Below the pieces are notes generated by a model. It was not told the DNA's origin. It did not search any database and worked only from the letters and a program-made list of their open reading frames with translations. DNA of 64,000 nucleotides from Vibrio vulnificus NBRC 15645 = ATCC 27562 (GTDB taxonomy: Bacteria; Pseudomonadota; Gammaproteobacteria; Enterobacterales; Vibrionaceae). Location: the NCBI RefSeq assembly GCF_002224265.1, contig NZ_CP012881.1, forward strand, positions 1,488,001-1,552,000, given 5' to 3'. A program made the position numbers and the translations under genes. This document shows positions 1 through 10,932 of the stretch, one piece after another. Position 1 is the first letter of the stretch; every line of letters starts with the position of its first letter.

Positions 1-3
1 AGA

Positions 4-32
4 TTGACACTTTGTGTGACTGTGATTACAAT
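4..32 (+). promoter_or_regulatory. rpmH promoter
   Basis: A consensus -35 box TTGACA lies at 4-9 and a -10 box TACAAT at 27-32, with a 17-bp spacer. This is a near-ideal sigma-70 promoter about 110 bp upstream of rpmH. It fits the strong expression of a ribosomal protein operon and probably also drives rnpA, yidD and yidC. The region between it and rpmH holds no other gene that I can see. Confidence 0.75.
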
Positions 33-144
33 TCCGCCTCTTTGTTGAGAGGCGTCGGTGAACTCTTCTTTATATAGAGAAGAAAACAGACCCACGCCGG
101 GTTAACTTAGAACCTAAAACTACTGATCAGTAAAGGTAATAACA

Positions 145-285
145 ATGGCTACTAAACGCACTTTTCAACCTTCAGTTCTAAAGCGCAAGCGTACTCACGG
201 TTTCCGTGCACGCATGGCGACTAAGAACGGTCGTAAAGTAATCAATGCACGTCGTGCGAAAGGCCGTGCGCGCCTGTCAAAATAA
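145..285 (+). CDS. rpmH: 50S ribosomal protein L34
   Basis: This short gene encodes 46 residues, the usual length for bacterial L34, a very basic protein of the large ribosomal subunit. The translation contains the family signature [13 protein letters not shown] followed by [13 protein letters not shown], and it ends in an Arg/Lys-rich tail. The ATG at 145 follows an AAGG-type ribosome binding site at about 133-136. It is the first gene of the rpmH-rnpA-yidD-yidC cluster, which is conserved across most bacteria near oriC, and it ends 13 bp before rnpA. Only the three N-terminal residues after Met differ in register from the E. coli form. Confidence 0.97.
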   Translation: MATKRTFQPSVLKRKRTHGFRARMATKNGRKVINARRAKGRARLSK

Positions 286-298
286 TCATTAGCTTATT

Positions 299-655
299 TT
301 GAATACGTACGCGTTCAATCGGGAGTTACGTTTGTTAACTCCCGAGCATTATCAAAACGTCTTTCAGCAAGCTCATCGAGCTGGCTCTCCTCATTTCACT
401 ATCATTGCTCGCAATAATAACCTTTCTCATCCTCGTTTAGGCTTGGCTGTACCCAAGAAGCAAATCAAAACTGCCGTTGGTCGCAACCGATTCAAACGCC
501 TAGCCCGTGAAAGCTTTCGTAACACACAACATCAACTTCCCAATAAAGATTTTGTTGTGATCGCCAAGAAAAGCGCGCAAGATTTGAGCAATGAGGAACT
601 GTTTAAGTTGTTTGATAAGCTATGGCATCGCCTGTCTCGCCCCTCGCGTGGTTAA
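299..655 (+). CDS. rnpA: Ribonuclease P protein component
   Basis: This encodes the 118-residue basic protein subunit of RNase P. It binds the catalytic RNA and the 5' leader of precursor tRNAs. The conserved RNR motif is visible as [14 protein letters not shown] at residues 61-74, and the N-terminus NRELRLLTP matches the family. The start is a TTG at 299, with no clear Shine-Dalgarno sequence, 13 bp after the rpmH stop; translation is probably coupled to rpmH. RnpA genes often use non-ATG starts. Its 3' end overlaps yidD by 34 bp in another frame, a common arrangement in this cluster. Confidence 0.96.
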   Translation: MNTYAFNRELRLLTPEHYQNVFQQAHRAGSPHFTIIARNNNLSHPRLGLAVPKKQIKTAVGRNRFKRLARESFRNTQHQLPNKDFVVIAKKSAQDLSNEELFKLFDKLWHRLSRPSRG

Positions 656-879
656 CAATCGGACTCGTCCGTCTTTATCAAGGTCTTATCAGTCCTCTCC
701 TTGGACCGCGCTGTCGTTTTACTCCAACCTGTTCTACATATGCCATAGAAGCGTTGAAAGCTCACGGTTTTGTAAAAGGGTGTTGGTTATCAGGCAAACG
801 TCTATTAAAATGCCACCCTTTGAATGAAGGGGGCTTTGACCCCGTTCCACCAGTCCAAAAACAAGACAGAGATAAATAA
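622..879 (+). CDS. yidD: Membrane protein insertion efficiency factor YidD
   Basis: This small (85 residues) protein of the YidD family (formerly DUF37) is associated with the inner membrane and helps YidC-dependent insertion of membrane proteins. An amphipathic N-terminal helix (about residues 8-27) is followed by the family hallmark [10 protein letters not shown] at residues 32-41 and the conserved cysteines C31, C37, C54 and C64, then the [12 protein letters not shown] segment near the end. It starts inside the 3' end of rnpA (34-bp overlap) and stops 2 bp before yidC, so the three genes are most likely co-transcribed and translationally coupled. Confidence 0.95.
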   Translation: MASPVSPLAWLTIGLVRLYQGLISPLLGPRCRFTPTCSTYAIEALKAHGFVKGCWLSGKRLLKCHPLNEGGFDPVPPVQKQDRDK

Positions 880-881
880 CG

Positions 882-2501
882 ATGGATTCTCAACGTACTC
901 TCCTGGTCCTGCTTCTGGCGCTGGTTTCTTTCTTGCTGTTCCAACAGTGGCAAGTTGCAAAGAACCCAGCCCCTCAAGCCGTTGAACAGGCTCAAACAAG
1001 CAGCACTTTACCTGCACCATCTTTTGCTGATGAACTGGACCCAGCGCCAGCGCAACAAGCGTCAGCAAAACTCATCACGGTAACAACGGATGTGTTGACT
1101 CTGTCAATCGACACTGTTGGTGGTGATGTAGTGGCTGCGGATTTGAACCAATATTCTGCAGAACTCAATTCTGCGAATGCCTTCGAGCTTCTTAGAGACA
1201 CTCAAGGTCATCAATTCATCGCACAAAGTGGTCTGGTTGGCCCACAAGGCATCGACCTAAGCAGCAACAATCGTCCAAGCTACCAAGTGAGCGCGGACAG
1301 CTTTACGTTAGCTGACGATCAAAACGAATTACGTATTCCAATGACCTACCAAGCGAATGGCTTGGAGTACACCAAAACTTTTATCCTAAAACGTGGTAGC
1401 TACGCGATTGACGTTGAGTTCGATGTCATCAACAAATCAGGTAACAACGCAACGTTAGGCATGTACGCGCACCTACGTCAAAATCTGATGGACGCAGGCG
1501 GCAGCATCACCATGCCAACCTACCGTGGCGGTGCTTACTCAACTGAAGATACTCGTTACAAAAAATACAGCTTCGAAGATATGCAAGATCGCAATCTGTC
1601 TCTTACTCTGACCAATGGTCAAGGTTGGGCAGCAATGATCCAGCACTACTTCGCTGCGGCGTGGATCCCACGTAACGAACCAGGTGCCAACCTGTACACT
1701 CGCGTGATTGGCAATATGGGCGACATTGGCGTTCGTATGCCAAACAAAACGGTTGCTGATGGCGATAGCGCACACTTCACAGCAACCCTTTGGGCTGGTC
1801 CTAAACTGCAAGACCAAATGGCAGAAGTCGCACCAAACCTTGACTTAGTAGTCGATTACGGCTGGTTGTGGTTCATCGCGAAACCTCTGCATTGGCTACT
1901 GTCTGTTATCCAAAGCGTTGTGGGTAACTGGGGTGTGGCGATCATCTGTCTAACCTTCATCGTTCGTGGTGCGATGTACCCACTGACAAAAGCACAGTAC
2001 ACCTCAATGGCCAAAATGCGCATGCTACAGCCTAAGCTGCAAGCAATGCGTGAGCGCATCGGTGATGACCGTCAGCGCATGAGCCAAGAGATGATGGAAC
2101 TGTACAAGAAAGAGAAAGTTAACCCACTCGGTGGCTGTCTTCCTCTCATTCTGCAGATGCCTATCTTCATCGCTCTGTACTGGGCATTGATGGAATCGGT
2201 TGAGCTGCGTCACTCGCCGTTCATCCTATGGATTCACGACCTTTCAGCACAGGACCCATACTTCATCCTGCCGCTATTGATGGGTGGTTCAATGTTCCTA
2301 ATTCAGAAGATGAGCCCAACGACTGTGACCGATCCTATGCAGCAGAAGATCATGACCTTTATGCCGGTGATGTTTACCTTCTTCTTCCTATGGTTCCCAT
2401 CAGGTCTGGTTCTATACTGGCTAGTATCGAACATCGTTACTCTGATCCAGCAGTCTTTGATTTACAAAGCACTGGAGAAAAAAGGCTTACACACCAAGTA
2501 A
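882..2501 (+). CDS. yidC: Membrane protein insertase YidC
   Basis: This is a 539-residue insertase of the YidC/Oxa1/Alb3 family. It inserts and folds inner-membrane proteins, alone or with SecYEG; the Fo c subunit encoded downstream is a classic substrate. An N-terminal signal-anchor helix occupies about residues 5-22. A large periplasmic beta domain follows, typical of the gram-negative form. The conserved C-terminal region starts near residue 325 with five membrane segments, including the [20 protein letters not shown] stretch and the [10 protein letters not shown] motif. The length matches gammaproteobacterial YidC. It follows yidD by 2 bp and is followed by a terminator. Confidence 0.98.
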   Translation: MDSQRTLLVLLLALVSFLLFQQWQVAKNPAPQAVEQAQTSSTLPAPSFADELDPAPAQQASAKLITVTTDVLTLSIDTVGGDVVAADLNQYSAELNSANAFELLRDTQGHQFIAQSGLVGPQGIDLSSNNRPSYQVSADSFTLADDQNELRIPMTYQANGLEYTKTFILKRGSYAIDVEFDVINKSGNNATLGMYAHLRQNLMDAGGSITMPTYRGGAYSTEDTRYKKYSFEDMQDRNLSLTLTNGQGWAAMIQHYFAAAWIPRNEPGANLYTRVIGNMGDIGVRMPNKTVADGDSAHFTATLWAGPKLQDQMAEVAPNLDLVVDYGWLWFIAKPLHWLLSVIQSVVGNWGVAIICLTFIVRGAMYPLTKAQYTSMAKMRMLQPKLQAMRERIGDDRQRMSQEMMELYKKEKVNPLGGCLPLILQMPIFIALYWALMESVELRHSPFILWIHDLSAQDPYFILPLLMGGSMFLIQKMSPTTVTDPMQQKIMTFMPVMFTFFFLWFPSGLVLYWLVSNIVTLIQQSLIYKALEKKGLHTK

Positions 2502-2517
2502 GTGACAACAGAGTAAA

Positions 2518-2545
2518 GAAAGGCGGCCAAAAGGTCGCCTTTTTG
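2518..2545 (+). terminator. Terminator after yidC
   Basis: The arms AGGCGGCC and GGTCGCCT (one G-U pair) enclose a loop of about four bases and are followed by TTTTTG. This intrinsic terminator closes the rpmH-yidC operon and separates it from mnmE. Confidence 0.85.
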
Positions 2546-2618
2546 TTTTCGGCTGATTACAATTCAGCTAATTGATTCACTGACCAGACAAATGGTCGTT
2601 AAAACGATAGGCTCATTT

Positions 2619-3980
2619 ATGACAACAGATACGATTGTCGCCCAGGCTACAGCGCCGGGCAGAGGTGGGGTCGGGATTATTCGTGTCTCAGGCCCACAAG
2701 CCGCTCAAGTTGCCTTGGAAGTAACAGGGAAGACGTTGAAGCCACGCTACGCTGAATATATCCCTTTTAAAGCCCAAGATGGCAGTGAACTTGACCAAGG
2801 GATCGCACTGTTCTTCCCCAATCCTCATTCATTTACTGGCGAAGATGTCCTTGAGTTGCAAGGCCACGGTGGCCCCGTGGTGATGGACATGCTGATTAAA
2901 CGCATCCTGACCATCTCTGGTGTTCGTCCAGCAAGACCTGGGGAGTTTTCTGAGCGAGCCTTCCTTAACGATAAGATGGACCTCACACAAGCAGAGGCGA
3001 TCGCAGACCTGATTGACGCGAGCTCCGAAGAAGCGGCTAAATCGGCACTCCAATCGCTACAAGGGCAATTTTCTAAGCGAATTCATACGCTGGTGGAATC
3101 TCTCATCCATCTGCGCATCTACGTTGAAGCGGCCATCGATTTTCCAGAAGAGGAAATCGACTTTTTAGCCGATGGTAAAGTGGCGGGCGATCTGCAAGCC
3201 ATCATCGACAACTTAGATGCGGTGCGCAAAGAAGCCAACCAAGGCGCAATCATGCGTGAAGGGATGAAAGTGGTGATTGCGGGCCGTCCGAACGCTGGCA
3301 AATCCAGCCTACTGAATGCGCTATCAGGTAAGGATTCCGCGATTGTCACCGACATTGCAGGCACCACACGAGATGTCCTCCGTGAGCACATCCATATCGA
3401 TGGTATGCCGCTGCACATCATCGATACGGCTGGTCTGCGTGATGCTTCAGACGAAGTGGAAAAAATCGGTATCGAGCGCGCTTGGGATGAGATCCGTCAA
3501 GCCGATCGCGTACTCTTCATGGTCGATGGCACCACCACCGACGCCACCGATCCCAAAGAGATCTGGCCAGACTTTATTGATCGCCTACCCGAGCAAATCG
3601 GCATTACCGTGATCCGCAACAAAGCCGATCAAACCCAAGAACAATTGGGGATCTGCCACGTCAGTCAGCCGACGCTGATCCGTTTGTCGGCCAAAACAGG
3701 TCAAGGGGTTGATGCATTGCGTAATCACCTAAAGGCTTGCATGGGCTTTTCTGGCAACACCGAAGGTGGCTTTATGGCAAGACGCCGACATCTGGATGCA
3801 CTTCAGCGCGCCGCAGAGCACCTGCTGATTGGCCAAGAACAATTGGAAGGGTACATGGCCGGAGAAATCCTTGCAGAAGAACTCCGCATCGCTCAGCAGC
3901 ATCTCAACGAGATCACGGGCGAGTTTAGCTCCGACGATTTGCTCGGACGTATTTTCTCCTCATTCTGTATCGGAAAATAA
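2619..3980 (+). CDS. mnmE: tRNA modification GTPase MnmE
   Basis: This 453-residue G protein acts with MnmG (encoded across oriC) to make 5-carboxymethylaminomethyl uridine at wobble position 34 of certain tRNAs. The N-terminal tetrahydrofolate-binding domain opens with [19 protein letters not shown] helical domain is split around a Ras-like G domain whose P-loop GRPNAGKSS lies near residues 222-230, with a DTAGLR G3 motif. The C-terminus is CIGK, carrying the catalytic Cys of the family. An upstream in-frame start at 2592 would add nine residues; the ATG at 2619 gives the standard N-terminus. It is also known as trmE or thdF. Confidence 0.97.
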   Translation: MTTDTIVAQATAPGRGGVGIIRVSGPQAAQVALEVTGKTLKPRYAEYIPFKAQDGSELDQGIALFFPNPHSFTGEDVLELQGHGGPVVMDMLIKRILTISGVRPARPGEFSERAFLNDKMDLTQAEAIADLIDASSEEAAKSALQSLQGQFSKRIHTLVESLIHLRIYVEAAIDFPEEEIDFLADGKVAGDLQAIIDNLDAVRKEANQGAIMREGMKVVIAGRPNAGKSSLLNALSGKDSAIVTDIAGTTRDVLREHIHIDGMPLHIIDTAGLRDASDEVEKIGIERAWDEIRQADRVLFMVDGTTTDATDPKEIWPDFIDRLPEQIGITVIRNKADQTQEQLGICHVSQPTLIRLSAKTGQGVDALRNHLKACMGFSGNTEGGFMARRRHLDALQRAAEHLLIGQEQLEGYMAGEILAEELRIAQQHLNEITGEFSSDDLLGRIFSSFCIGK

Positions 3981-3984
3981 CTTC

Positions 3985-4011
3985 AAAGCGTGGCCATTGG
4001 CTGCGCTTTTT
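3985..4011 (+). terminator. Probable terminator after mnmE
   Basis: AAAGCG and CGCTTT flank an inner GCC-ATT-GGC stem with a small internal mismatch, and TTTTT follows. The stem is imperfect, so this is a moderate-strength candidate between mnmE and mioC. Confidence 0.5.
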
Positions 4012-4027
4012 CATTTAAGGACATACT

Positions 4028-4462
4028 ATGATTCACATCATCACAGGCAGCACACTCGGTGGCGCAGAATACGTGGGCGATCACTTGAGCGACCTACTGC
4101 AAGAGGCTGGGTTTGAAACCACCATTCACAATCACCCTCAGTTGAGCGAAATCCCTAATCAAGGTACTTGGTTGATCATCACCTCTACACATGGCGCAGG
4201 CGAATACCCAGACAACATTCAGCCTTTTATCCACGCTCTGCAAACGACCCCACCGAAAATGAGTGATGTTCGCTATGCTGTTGTGGCAATTGGAGACTCC
4301 AGTTACGACACGTTTTGTGCCGCGGGTTTGCACGCTCACGCGTTACTGACTGACATTGGCGCCACTGCGATCACTCAATGTCTGACCATTGATGTGCTCA
4401 GCCATACCGTACCAGAAGACGCTGCCGAAGTTTGGCTAAAACAACATATCGAACAGTTTTGA
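4028..4462 (+). CDS. mioC: FMN-binding protein MioC
   Basis: This 144-residue flavodoxin-like protein is encoded beside oriC in enterobacteria and vibrios. The FMN phosphate-binding loop is seen as [16 protein letters not shown] at about residues 4-19, and a second flavin-contact segment [11 protein letters not shown] lies near residue 56. E. coli MioC has been linked to biotin synthase electron supply; its physiological role is otherwise loosely defined. Transcription runs directly into oriC, as in E. coli, where mioC transcription affects initiation. An AAGGA ribosome binding site lies just before the ATG. Confidence 0.93.
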   Translation: MIHIITGSTLGGAEYVGDHLSDLLQEAGFETTIHNHPQLSEIPNQGTWLIITSTHGAGEYPDNIQPFIHALQTTPPKMSDVRYAVVAIGDSSYDTFCAAGLHAHALLTDIGATAITQCLTIDVLSHTVPEDAAEVWLKQHIEQF

Positions 4463-4501
4463 TGCCTATTGCGGGGGAAGCTCTCCCTCGCTTTTCCCCT
4501 C

Positions 4502-4865
4502 TGTGAATAACCTTTCTACAAATCCCATCGCCAATTCGCCGAAAAATCACACGATCCGTCTGTGGATAAAATAGAGAAGATCCAGTGTTTTTCCTATAGT
4601 TATCCAAATAATAACTTTTACACTTAGCGGCCCCTGTGTATAACCCTCCATTTTGATCCCAGGTAATCCTTGTGTAGATCAAATCATGATCACACGATAT
4701 GATCCAAATAAGATCCATGATCTTGTTGATCATTTTTAACTTATCCACAGATCACCTCGATCCTAATAATAGATCCAATAAAAGATCATATATAAAGATC
4801 TTTATATATATTTAGTGGGATGATCTCGTGATTCGCGAGACGAAAACAATTTTCACTCATCCACA
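4502..4865 (+). other. oriC: Chromosomal replication origin oriC
   Basis: This lies between mioC and mnmG and has no credible gene. DnaA boxes read on the plus strand are: TGTGGATAA at 4561-4569 (R4 type), TTATCCAAA at 4600-4608 (R3 type), TGTGTATAA at 4635-4643 (R2 type) and TTATCCACA at 4741-4749 (R1 type). The order and orientations are exactly those of E. coli oriC read from the mioC side. Two further near-consensus boxes are TGTGAATAA at 4502-4510 and TCATCCACA at 4857-4865. I count 15 GATC sites between 4553 and 4825, giving dense targets for Dam methylation and SeqA. An IHF site was not convincingly located. Confidence 0.95.
4752..4820 (+). other. AT-rich duplex unwinding element of oriC
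   Basis: A strongly AT-rich stretch lies between the R1-type DnaA box and mnmG, where the E. coli 13-mers lie. It contains several repeats beginning with GATC (at 4759, 4772, 4784, 4797) followed by A/T runs, including GATCTTTATATATATTTAG at 4797-4815. The position and composition make it the likely melting site. Exact 13-mer boundaries are not assigned. Confidence 0.8.
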
Positions 4866-4930
4866 AAAGAAGGTAGAATATCGCTCTTTTTCTCTCACTG
4901 TTGAATCCTTTGAATACCTGAGGTCAGTTC

Positions 4931-6829
4931 ATGCTTTATCACGAAACATTTGACGTCATTGTTGTCGGTGGCGGACACGCAGGAACGGAAGCCGCACTCG
5001 CATCAGCACGCACCGGTCAGAAGACCTTATTACTCACGCACAATATCGATACCTTGGGCCAGATGTCATGTAACCCAGCCATTGGTGGTATTGGTAAAGG
5101 GCATTTGGTCAAAGAAGTGGATGCGATGGGTGGTTTGATGGCGCAAGCGATCGATCACGCAGGTATTCAATTTAGAACACTAAACGCCTCGAAAGGGCCA
5201 GCAGTGAGAGCAACACGTGCACAAGCCGACCGAGCGCTTTACAAAGCTTACGTGCGTGATTTTCTCGAAAATGCGCCGAATCTGACCCTTTTCCAACAAG
5301 CAGTGGATGACTTAATTGTCGAACAGGATCAAGTTCGTGGTGTGATCACGCAAATGGGATTAAAGTTCCATGCCAAAGCGGTTGTTCTGACAGTAGGAAC
5401 TTTCCTTGGCGGAAAGATCCACATCGGTTTGCAAAGCTCTTCTGGTGGACGCGCAGGGGATCCTCCTTCGATCGCGTTGGCCGATCGTCTGCGTGAACTG
5501 CCATTTAGAGTCGATCGACTCAAAACGGGTACACCACCACGTATCGATGCACGTAGTGTGGATTTTTCTGTGTTAGAAGCACAACACGGTGACAATCCAA
5601 CGCCGGTATTCTCTTTTATGGGCGATCGCACCCATCACCCACGTCAAATTCCTTGTTTCATTACCCATACCAATGAACAGACGCATGAGGTGATTCGTAA
5701 CAACCTCGATCGTAGTCCAATGTATGCTGGCATCATCGAAGGTATTGGCCCTCGTTACTGTCCTTCTATCGAAGACAAAGTGATGCGTTTTGCCGATAAG
5801 AACAGCCATCAGATCTTCATCGAACCAGAGGGTTTAACGACTCACGAATTGTATCCAAACGGGATCTCCACCAGCTTGCCATTTGATGTGCAAGTGCAGA
5901 TTGTTCGTTCGATGAAAGGGTTTGAAAACGCGCACATTGTCCGCCCTGGTTACGCAATTGAATACGATTTCTTCGATCCACGTGACTTGAAACAGACTTA
6001 CGAAACCAAGTTTATCCAAGGTTTGTTCTTTGCTGGCCAAATTAACGGCACGACTGGTTACGAAGAAGCGGCCGCACAAGGCTTGATGGCGGGTCTCAAT
6101 GCCAGCTTGTTCAGCCAAGAGAAAGAAGGTTGGAGCCCACGTCGAGATCAAGCCTACATGGGCGTATTGATTGACGATCTCTCAACCATGGGTACCAAAG
6201 AACCGTACCGTATGTTCACATCGCGCGCGGAACACCGCTTGTTACTGCGTGAAGACAACGCTGATTTGCGTTTGACAGAAAAAGCACGTGAACTCGGTTT
6301 GGTTGATGATGCTCGTTGGGCTCGTTTCAACCAGAAGATCGACAACATGGAACAAGAGCGCCAACGTCTGAAATCGACGTGGATGAATCCGACTTCTGCT
6401 GGTATTGACGAGCTTAACCAATTATTGAAAACACCAATGAACCGTGAAGCCAGCGGTGAAGATCTTCTTCGTCGCCCTGAGATGACTTATGATCAGCTCA
6501 CTTCATTGACCGCTTTTGCGCCTGCAATCGACGATCTTGAAGCCGCGGAACAAGTGGAAATTCAAGTGAAATACGAAGGCTACATCAAGCGTCAGCAAGA
6601 TGAGATTGAAAAATCCCTGCGTCATGAACACACCAAATTGCCAGCGGATCTTGATTACAGCGATGTGAAAGGCTTATCCAACGAGGTGGTACTTAAACTC
6701 AACACCGCCAAGCCCGAGACATTGGGGATTGCATCACGCATTTCTGGTATTACGCCTGCGGCCATTTCGATTTTGCTGGTTCACTTAAAGAAAATCGGCA
6801 TGTTGAAAGTGGGAGAAGAAAACGCATGA
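4931..6829 (+). CDS. mnmG: tRNA uridine-5-carboxymethylaminomethyl modification enzyme MnmG
   Basis: This 632-residue FAD enzyme is the partner of MnmE in wobble uridine modification (formerly gidA). The dinucleotide-binding motif [12 protein letters not shown] starts at residue 11, and the MnmG signatures [17 protein letters not shown] and [16 protein letters not shown] are present. The C-terminal helical domain binds MnmE and tRNA. The ATG at 4931 is preceded by GAGGT. The gene reads away from oriC, and its stop overlaps the rsmG start by 4 bp, so the two are translationally coupled. Confidence 0.98.
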   Translation: MLYHETFDVIVVGGGHAGTEAALASARTGQKTLLLTHNIDTLGQMSCNPAIGGIGKGHLVKEVDAMGGLMAQAIDHAGIQFRTLNASKGPAVRATRAQADRALYKAYVRDFLENAPNLTLFQQAVDDLIVEQDQVRGVITQMGLKFHAKAVVLTVGTFLGGKIHIGLQSSSGGRAGDPPSIALADRLRELPFRVDRLKTGTPPRIDARSVDFSVLEAQHGDNPTPVFSFMGDRTHHPRQIPCFITHTNEQTHEVIRNNLDRSPMYAGIIEGIGPRYCPSIEDKVMRFADKNSHQIFIEPEGLTTHELYPNGISTSLPFDVQVQIVRSMKGFENAHIVRPGYAIEYDFFDPRDLKQTYETKFIQGLFFAGQINGTTGYEEAAAQGLMAGLNASLFSQEKEGWSPRRDQAYMGVLIDDLSTMGTKEPYRMFTSRAEHRLLLREDNADLRLTEKARELGLVDDARWARFNQKIDNMEQERQRLKSTWMNPTSAGIDELNQLLKTPMNREASGEDLLRRPEMTYDQLTSLTAFAPAIDDLEAAEQVEIQVKYEGYIKRQQDEIEKSLRHEHTKLPADLDYSDVKGLSNEVVLKLNTAKPETLGIASRISGITPAAISILLVHLKKIGMLKVGEENA

Positions 6830-7461
6830 GTGCTCTTCGCCAAAAACTGGACGCTTTAATCGCGCAAACCGATTTGCAGGTCAGTGAACGTCAACGTGAA
6901 CAACTGTTGGGTTATGTGGAACTGCTCAATAAGTGGAACAAAGCTTACAATCTGACCTCTGTGCGTGATCCGCAAGACATGCTGGTGAAACATATTCTCG
7001 ATAGCATCGTAGTAGCGCCTCACCTTGACGGTGAGCGTTTTATCGATGTGGGTACTGGACCTGGATTGCCTGGTATTCCGTTGGCGATCATGCATCCAGA
7101 GAAAACGTTCTTTTTGTTGGACAGCTTGGGTAAGCGCATTCGCTTTATCAAACAAGTTCTCCATGAATTAAAGATTGAAAATGTGACCACGGTGCAAAGT
7201 CGTGTCGAAGAGTTCCAGCCAGAAGAAAAATTTGATGGTGTTCTAAGTCGCGCATTTGCTTCAATGACAGATATGGTGGAGTGGTGTCATCATCTACCGA
7301 AAACGGGTCAAGGTGTCTTCCTTGCTCTAAAGGGACTGCACCCTAAAGATGAAATTGATCAGCTTCCTGAGTGGTGCAGTGTGACGGAGATCATATCTTT
7401 GACTGTTCCTGAGTTGGAAGGGGATCGCCATCTAGTAATCTTATCGCGCAAGGATAATTAG
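6826..7461 (+). CDS. rsmG: 16S rRNA (guanine527-N7)-methyltransferase RsmG
   Basis: This 211-residue SAM-dependent methyltransferase (formerly gidB) methylates N7 of G527 in the 16S rRNA 530 loop. The SAM-binding motif I is clear as [13 protein letters not shown] at residues 74-86, preceded by the family segment [12 protein letters not shown]. The start ATG overlaps the mnmG stop codon (ATGA). The downstream parA start is about 10 bp away, so mnmG-rsmG-parA-parB form one apparent transcription unit. In other bacteria loss of rsmG gives low-level streptomycin resistance. Confidence 0.97.
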   Translation: MSALRQKLDALIAQTDLQVSERQREQLLGYVELLNKWNKAYNLTSVRDPQDMLVKHILDSIVVAPHLDGERFIDVGTGPGLPGIPLAIMHPEKTFFLLDSLGKRIRFIKQVLHELKIENVTTVQSRVEEFQPEEKFDGVLSRAFASMTDMVEWCHHLPKTGQGVFLALKGLHPKDEIDQLPEWCSVTEIISLTVPELEGDRHLVILSRKDN

Positions 7462-7471
7462 CGAGGTCATC

Positions 7472-8245
7472 GTGGGTAAAATAGTAGCAATTGCCAACCA
7501 GAAAGGTGGTGTGGGTAAGACAACAACGTGTGTCAATCTAGCAGCGTCAATGGCCGCAACCAAACGCAAAGTATTGGTGATAGATTTGGACCCACAAGGT
7601 AACGCTACGATGGCGAGTGGTGTGGACAAATACATGGTGGATGCCACCGCGTACGACTTGCTGGTTGAAGAAACCCCATTTGACCAAGTGGTGTGCAAGA
7701 CGACCACCGGAAAATATGACCTGATTGCGGCGAATGGCGACGTCACCGCCGCAGAAATCAAATTGATGGAAGTGTTCGCGCGAGAAGTCCGTCTTAAGAA
7801 CGCCTTAGCGTCAGTTCGCGATAACTATGATTTCATCTTTATTGATTGTCCTCCTTCTTTAAACCTTCTTACAATCAATGCCATGGCTGCGGCGGATTCC
7901 GTGCTGGTGCCAATGCAATGTGAATATTTTGCATTAGAAGGTTTAACGGCTCTTATGGATACCATTAGTAAGTTGGCGGCAGTGGTGAACGACAAACTCA
8001 AAATCGAGGGATTGTTGCGTACCATGTACGATCCTCGCAACCGCCTGTCTAATGAAGTCTCCGATCAACTCAAAAAGCATTTCGGCAGTAAAGTCTACCG
8101 TACTGTGATCCCACGAAACGTGCGCTTAGCAGAAGCGCCAAGTCATGGGAAACCAGCAATGTACTACGACAAACACTCTGCAGGCTCAAAAGCGTATTTA
8201 GCGCTTGCAGGAGAAATGCTGCGTCGAGAAGAAATCCCAGTTTAA
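7472..8245 (+). CDS. parA: Chromosome partitioning ATPase ParA
   Basis: This 257-residue ParA/Soj family ATPase moves the origin region together with ParB. The deviant Walker A motif KGGVGKTT is at residues 11-18, with DLDPQGN after it and a Walker B-like FIDCPPS near residue 127. The start is GTG at 7472, with GAGG upstream. In vibrios the chromosome I ParAB system anchors one origin at the cell pole. No N-terminal DNA-binding extension is present, which marks it as the chromosomal rather than plasmid type. Confidence 0.96.
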   Translation: MGKIVAIANQKGGVGKTTTCVNLAASMAATKRKVLVIDLDPQGNATMASGVDKYMVDATAYDLLVEETPFDQVVCKTTTGKYDLIAANGDVTAAEIKLMEVFAREVRLKNALASVRDNYDFIFIDCPPSLNLLTINAMAAADSVLVPMQCEYFALEGLTALMDTISKLAAVVNDKLKIEGLLRTMYDPRNRLSNEVSDQLKKHFGSKVYRTVIPRNVRLAEAPSHGKPAMYYDKHSAGSKAYLALAGEMLRREEIPV

Positions 8246-8269
8246 CCTTCACCAAAGGAATTCATACCA

Positions 8270-9151
8270 ATGTCTAAGCGTGGTCTAGGAAAGGGGCTGG
8301 ATGCACTGTTGTCTACCAGTTCATTAGCTCGTGAGAAACAACATATCGCCACTCAGAGTCAGGCTCTTTCCGCTGAAGGAGAGTTGACCGATATTGCGGT
8401 AGGTCAGTTGCAACCTGGGGTATACCAACCACGAAAAGACATGTCACCACAGGCGCTGGAAGAATTGACGGCCTCGATTCAGTCGCAAGGCATCATTCAG
8501 CCGATCGTGGTTCGACCGGTGCAAGATGGCCATTTTGAGATCATTGCTGGTGAGCGACGTTGGCGAGCCGCTAAGCTCGCAGGGTTAAAACGCGTCCCTT
8601 GCTTGATCAAACATGTCGAAGATCGTGCAGCTATCGCCATGGCGTTGATCGAAAATATTCAGCGCGAAGATCTTAATGTGATCGAAGAGGCGCAAGCACT
8701 TGAGCGATTGCAAGACGAGTTTTCTCTGACTCATCAGCAAGTAGCGGATGTGATTGGTAAGTCACGCACCGCGGTGAGCAACCTGCTTCGACTGAATGGC
8801 TTGGAGCTAGAAGTAAAACAGTTTGTTGCACAGAAACTGCTCGATATGGGTCATGCCCGCGCATTGTTAGCGCTGGAAGGCGAGCAACAAGTGGAAGTGG
8901 CTCAGCAGGTCGCCAGCAAAGCGCTCACGGTTCGTCAAACTGAGCAGTTGGTAAAAAAATGTCTCACACCTAAGGTTGAAGAAAAAAATCAGCCAAAAGA
9001 TGAAGAAACACAACAAATATCACAAAAACTAAGTGAAACGTTGGGAGCAAAGGTTTCTTTAGTGAGAAATGGCAATGGAAAAGCCAAATTGACGATAAGT
9101 ATTGATGAGCCTCACAAATTAGAGCAACTAATTGCCAAGCTAGAGAGCTAA
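8270..9151 (+). CDS. parB: Chromosome partitioning protein ParB
   Basis: This 293-residue centromere-binding protein loads at parS sites and spreads as a CTP-dependent clamp. The N-terminus (KRGLGKGLDALL) is the ParA-interacting segment. The CTP-binding patch GERRWRAAKLAG lies near residue 94 and ENIQRED follows. A helix-turn-helix with SRTAVSNLLRL lies near residues 165-175, and a C-terminal dimerisation domain follows. An AAAGGA ribosome binding site precedes the ATG. I saw no perfect parS sequence close to the gene. Confidence 0.97.
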   Translation: MSKRGLGKGLDALLSTSSLAREKQHIATQSQALSAEGELTDIAVGQLQPGVYQPRKDMSPQALEELTASIQSQGIIQPIVVRPVQDGHFEIIAGERRWRAAKLAGLKRVPCLIKHVEDRAAIAMALIENIQREDLNVIEEAQALERLQDEFSLTHQQVADVIGKSRTAVSNLLRLNGLELEVKQFVAQKLLDMGHARALLALEGEQQVEVAQQVASKALTVRQTEQLVKKCLTPKVEEKNQPKDEETQQISQKLSETLGAKVSLVRNGNGKAKLTISIDEPHKLEQLIAKLES

Positions 9152-9248
9152 ATGAGATAATTGATTTAGGTCAATTATGTAAAAAAGCAATTTTTGTACG
9201 AAAGTTGTCGGTTTGTAAACAAAACTGTAAGTTTTTGCTGCGTTTTAA

Positions 9249-9276
9249 TTGCAATCAGTTGGACTCACCGTATAAT
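9249..9276 (+). promoter_or_regulatory. atp operon promoter
   Basis: A perfect -10 box TATAAT at 9271-9276 has a weaker -35 TTGCAA at 9249-9254 and a 16-bp spacer, about 65 bp upstream of atpI. The surrounding 9152-9340 gap holds no gene. Assignment is by position and sequence only. Confidence 0.6.
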
Positions 9277-9340
9277 TTTCCGCAACTTCCCAGACCCTCA
9301 AAAACGGAGGAGCCGTGGGATTTACTAGAGGTACGAATAC

Positions 9341-9730
9341 ATGGTAGCTGCGTTGGCTAGGCCAGGACGAGAGCTTGCAAAGCAATTGTTAATGATCGAG
9401 TCCGGCGCGGTTATTTTTGTGGCAGCAGGAGTGGCTTTGGCTGTGAATGCTGAGTGGGGATTTTCCTCGCTGATAGGCGGCGGCATTTTTGTTGTCGCCA
9501 ATGCAGTATTTTCTGTGTGTGCATTCTTGTTTGTAGGAGCGAGAGCGTCAAAGTACGTTGCTATCTCTTTCTACACGGGTGAAGCGCTGAAAATTCTCAT
9601 TACAGTAGTGCTGTTTTCTGTCGCCTACATGTATATGCAGGTGGAACTTGTTCCCCTGAAACTAACCTATTTGCTGGTTCTTGGTATTAATATCTTTGCG
9701 CCAGCGCTATTCATTAACAACAAAAAATAG
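9341..9730 (+). CDS. atpI: F0F1 ATP synthase assembly protein I
   Basis: This 129-residue hydrophobic protein with four predicted membrane segments is the first gene of the atp operon. AtpI homologues assist c-ring assembly and have been linked to magnesium handling, but are not part of the finished enzyme. The basic N-terminus (RPGRELAKQL) is followed by hydrophobic stretches at about residues 20-40, 43-64, 74-95 and 100-120, and the ending FAPALFINNKK resembles other AtpI proteins. It precedes atpB by 8 bp. Sequence conservation in this family is low; the call rests on size, topology and position. Confidence 0.92.
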   Translation: MVAALARPGRELAKQLLMIESGAVIFVAAGVALAVNAEWGFSSLIGGGIFVVANAVFSVCAFLFVGARASKYVAISFYTGEALKILITVVLFSVAYMYMQVELVPLKLTYLLVLGINIFAPALFINNKK

Positions 9731-9735
9731 GATGA

Positions 9736-10551
<816 letters not shown>

Positions 10552-10591
10552 TTTTGTTTATTCTTATTAGACTTTTAGTTAATCGCTATAA

Positions 10592-10861
<270 letters not shown>

Positions 10862-10932
10862 TCATCGGTATTGAGCGGCATGCGTCAGCGTGTCCTTGAT
10901 GAACACTAATTCCGAATAGAGGGGTAGCTGTT

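Noticed and set aside
4398..4748. 116-codon minus-strand frame over oriC
   Set aside because: It overlaps mioC and the DnaA boxes, has no ribosome binding site, and is explained by the origin's base composition.
7472..9340. parS centromere near parAB
   Set aside because: I searched by eye for the TGTTTCACGTGAAACA consensus around parAB and elsewhere in the window and saw no full match; sites probably lie outside the window. A pattern search would settle this.
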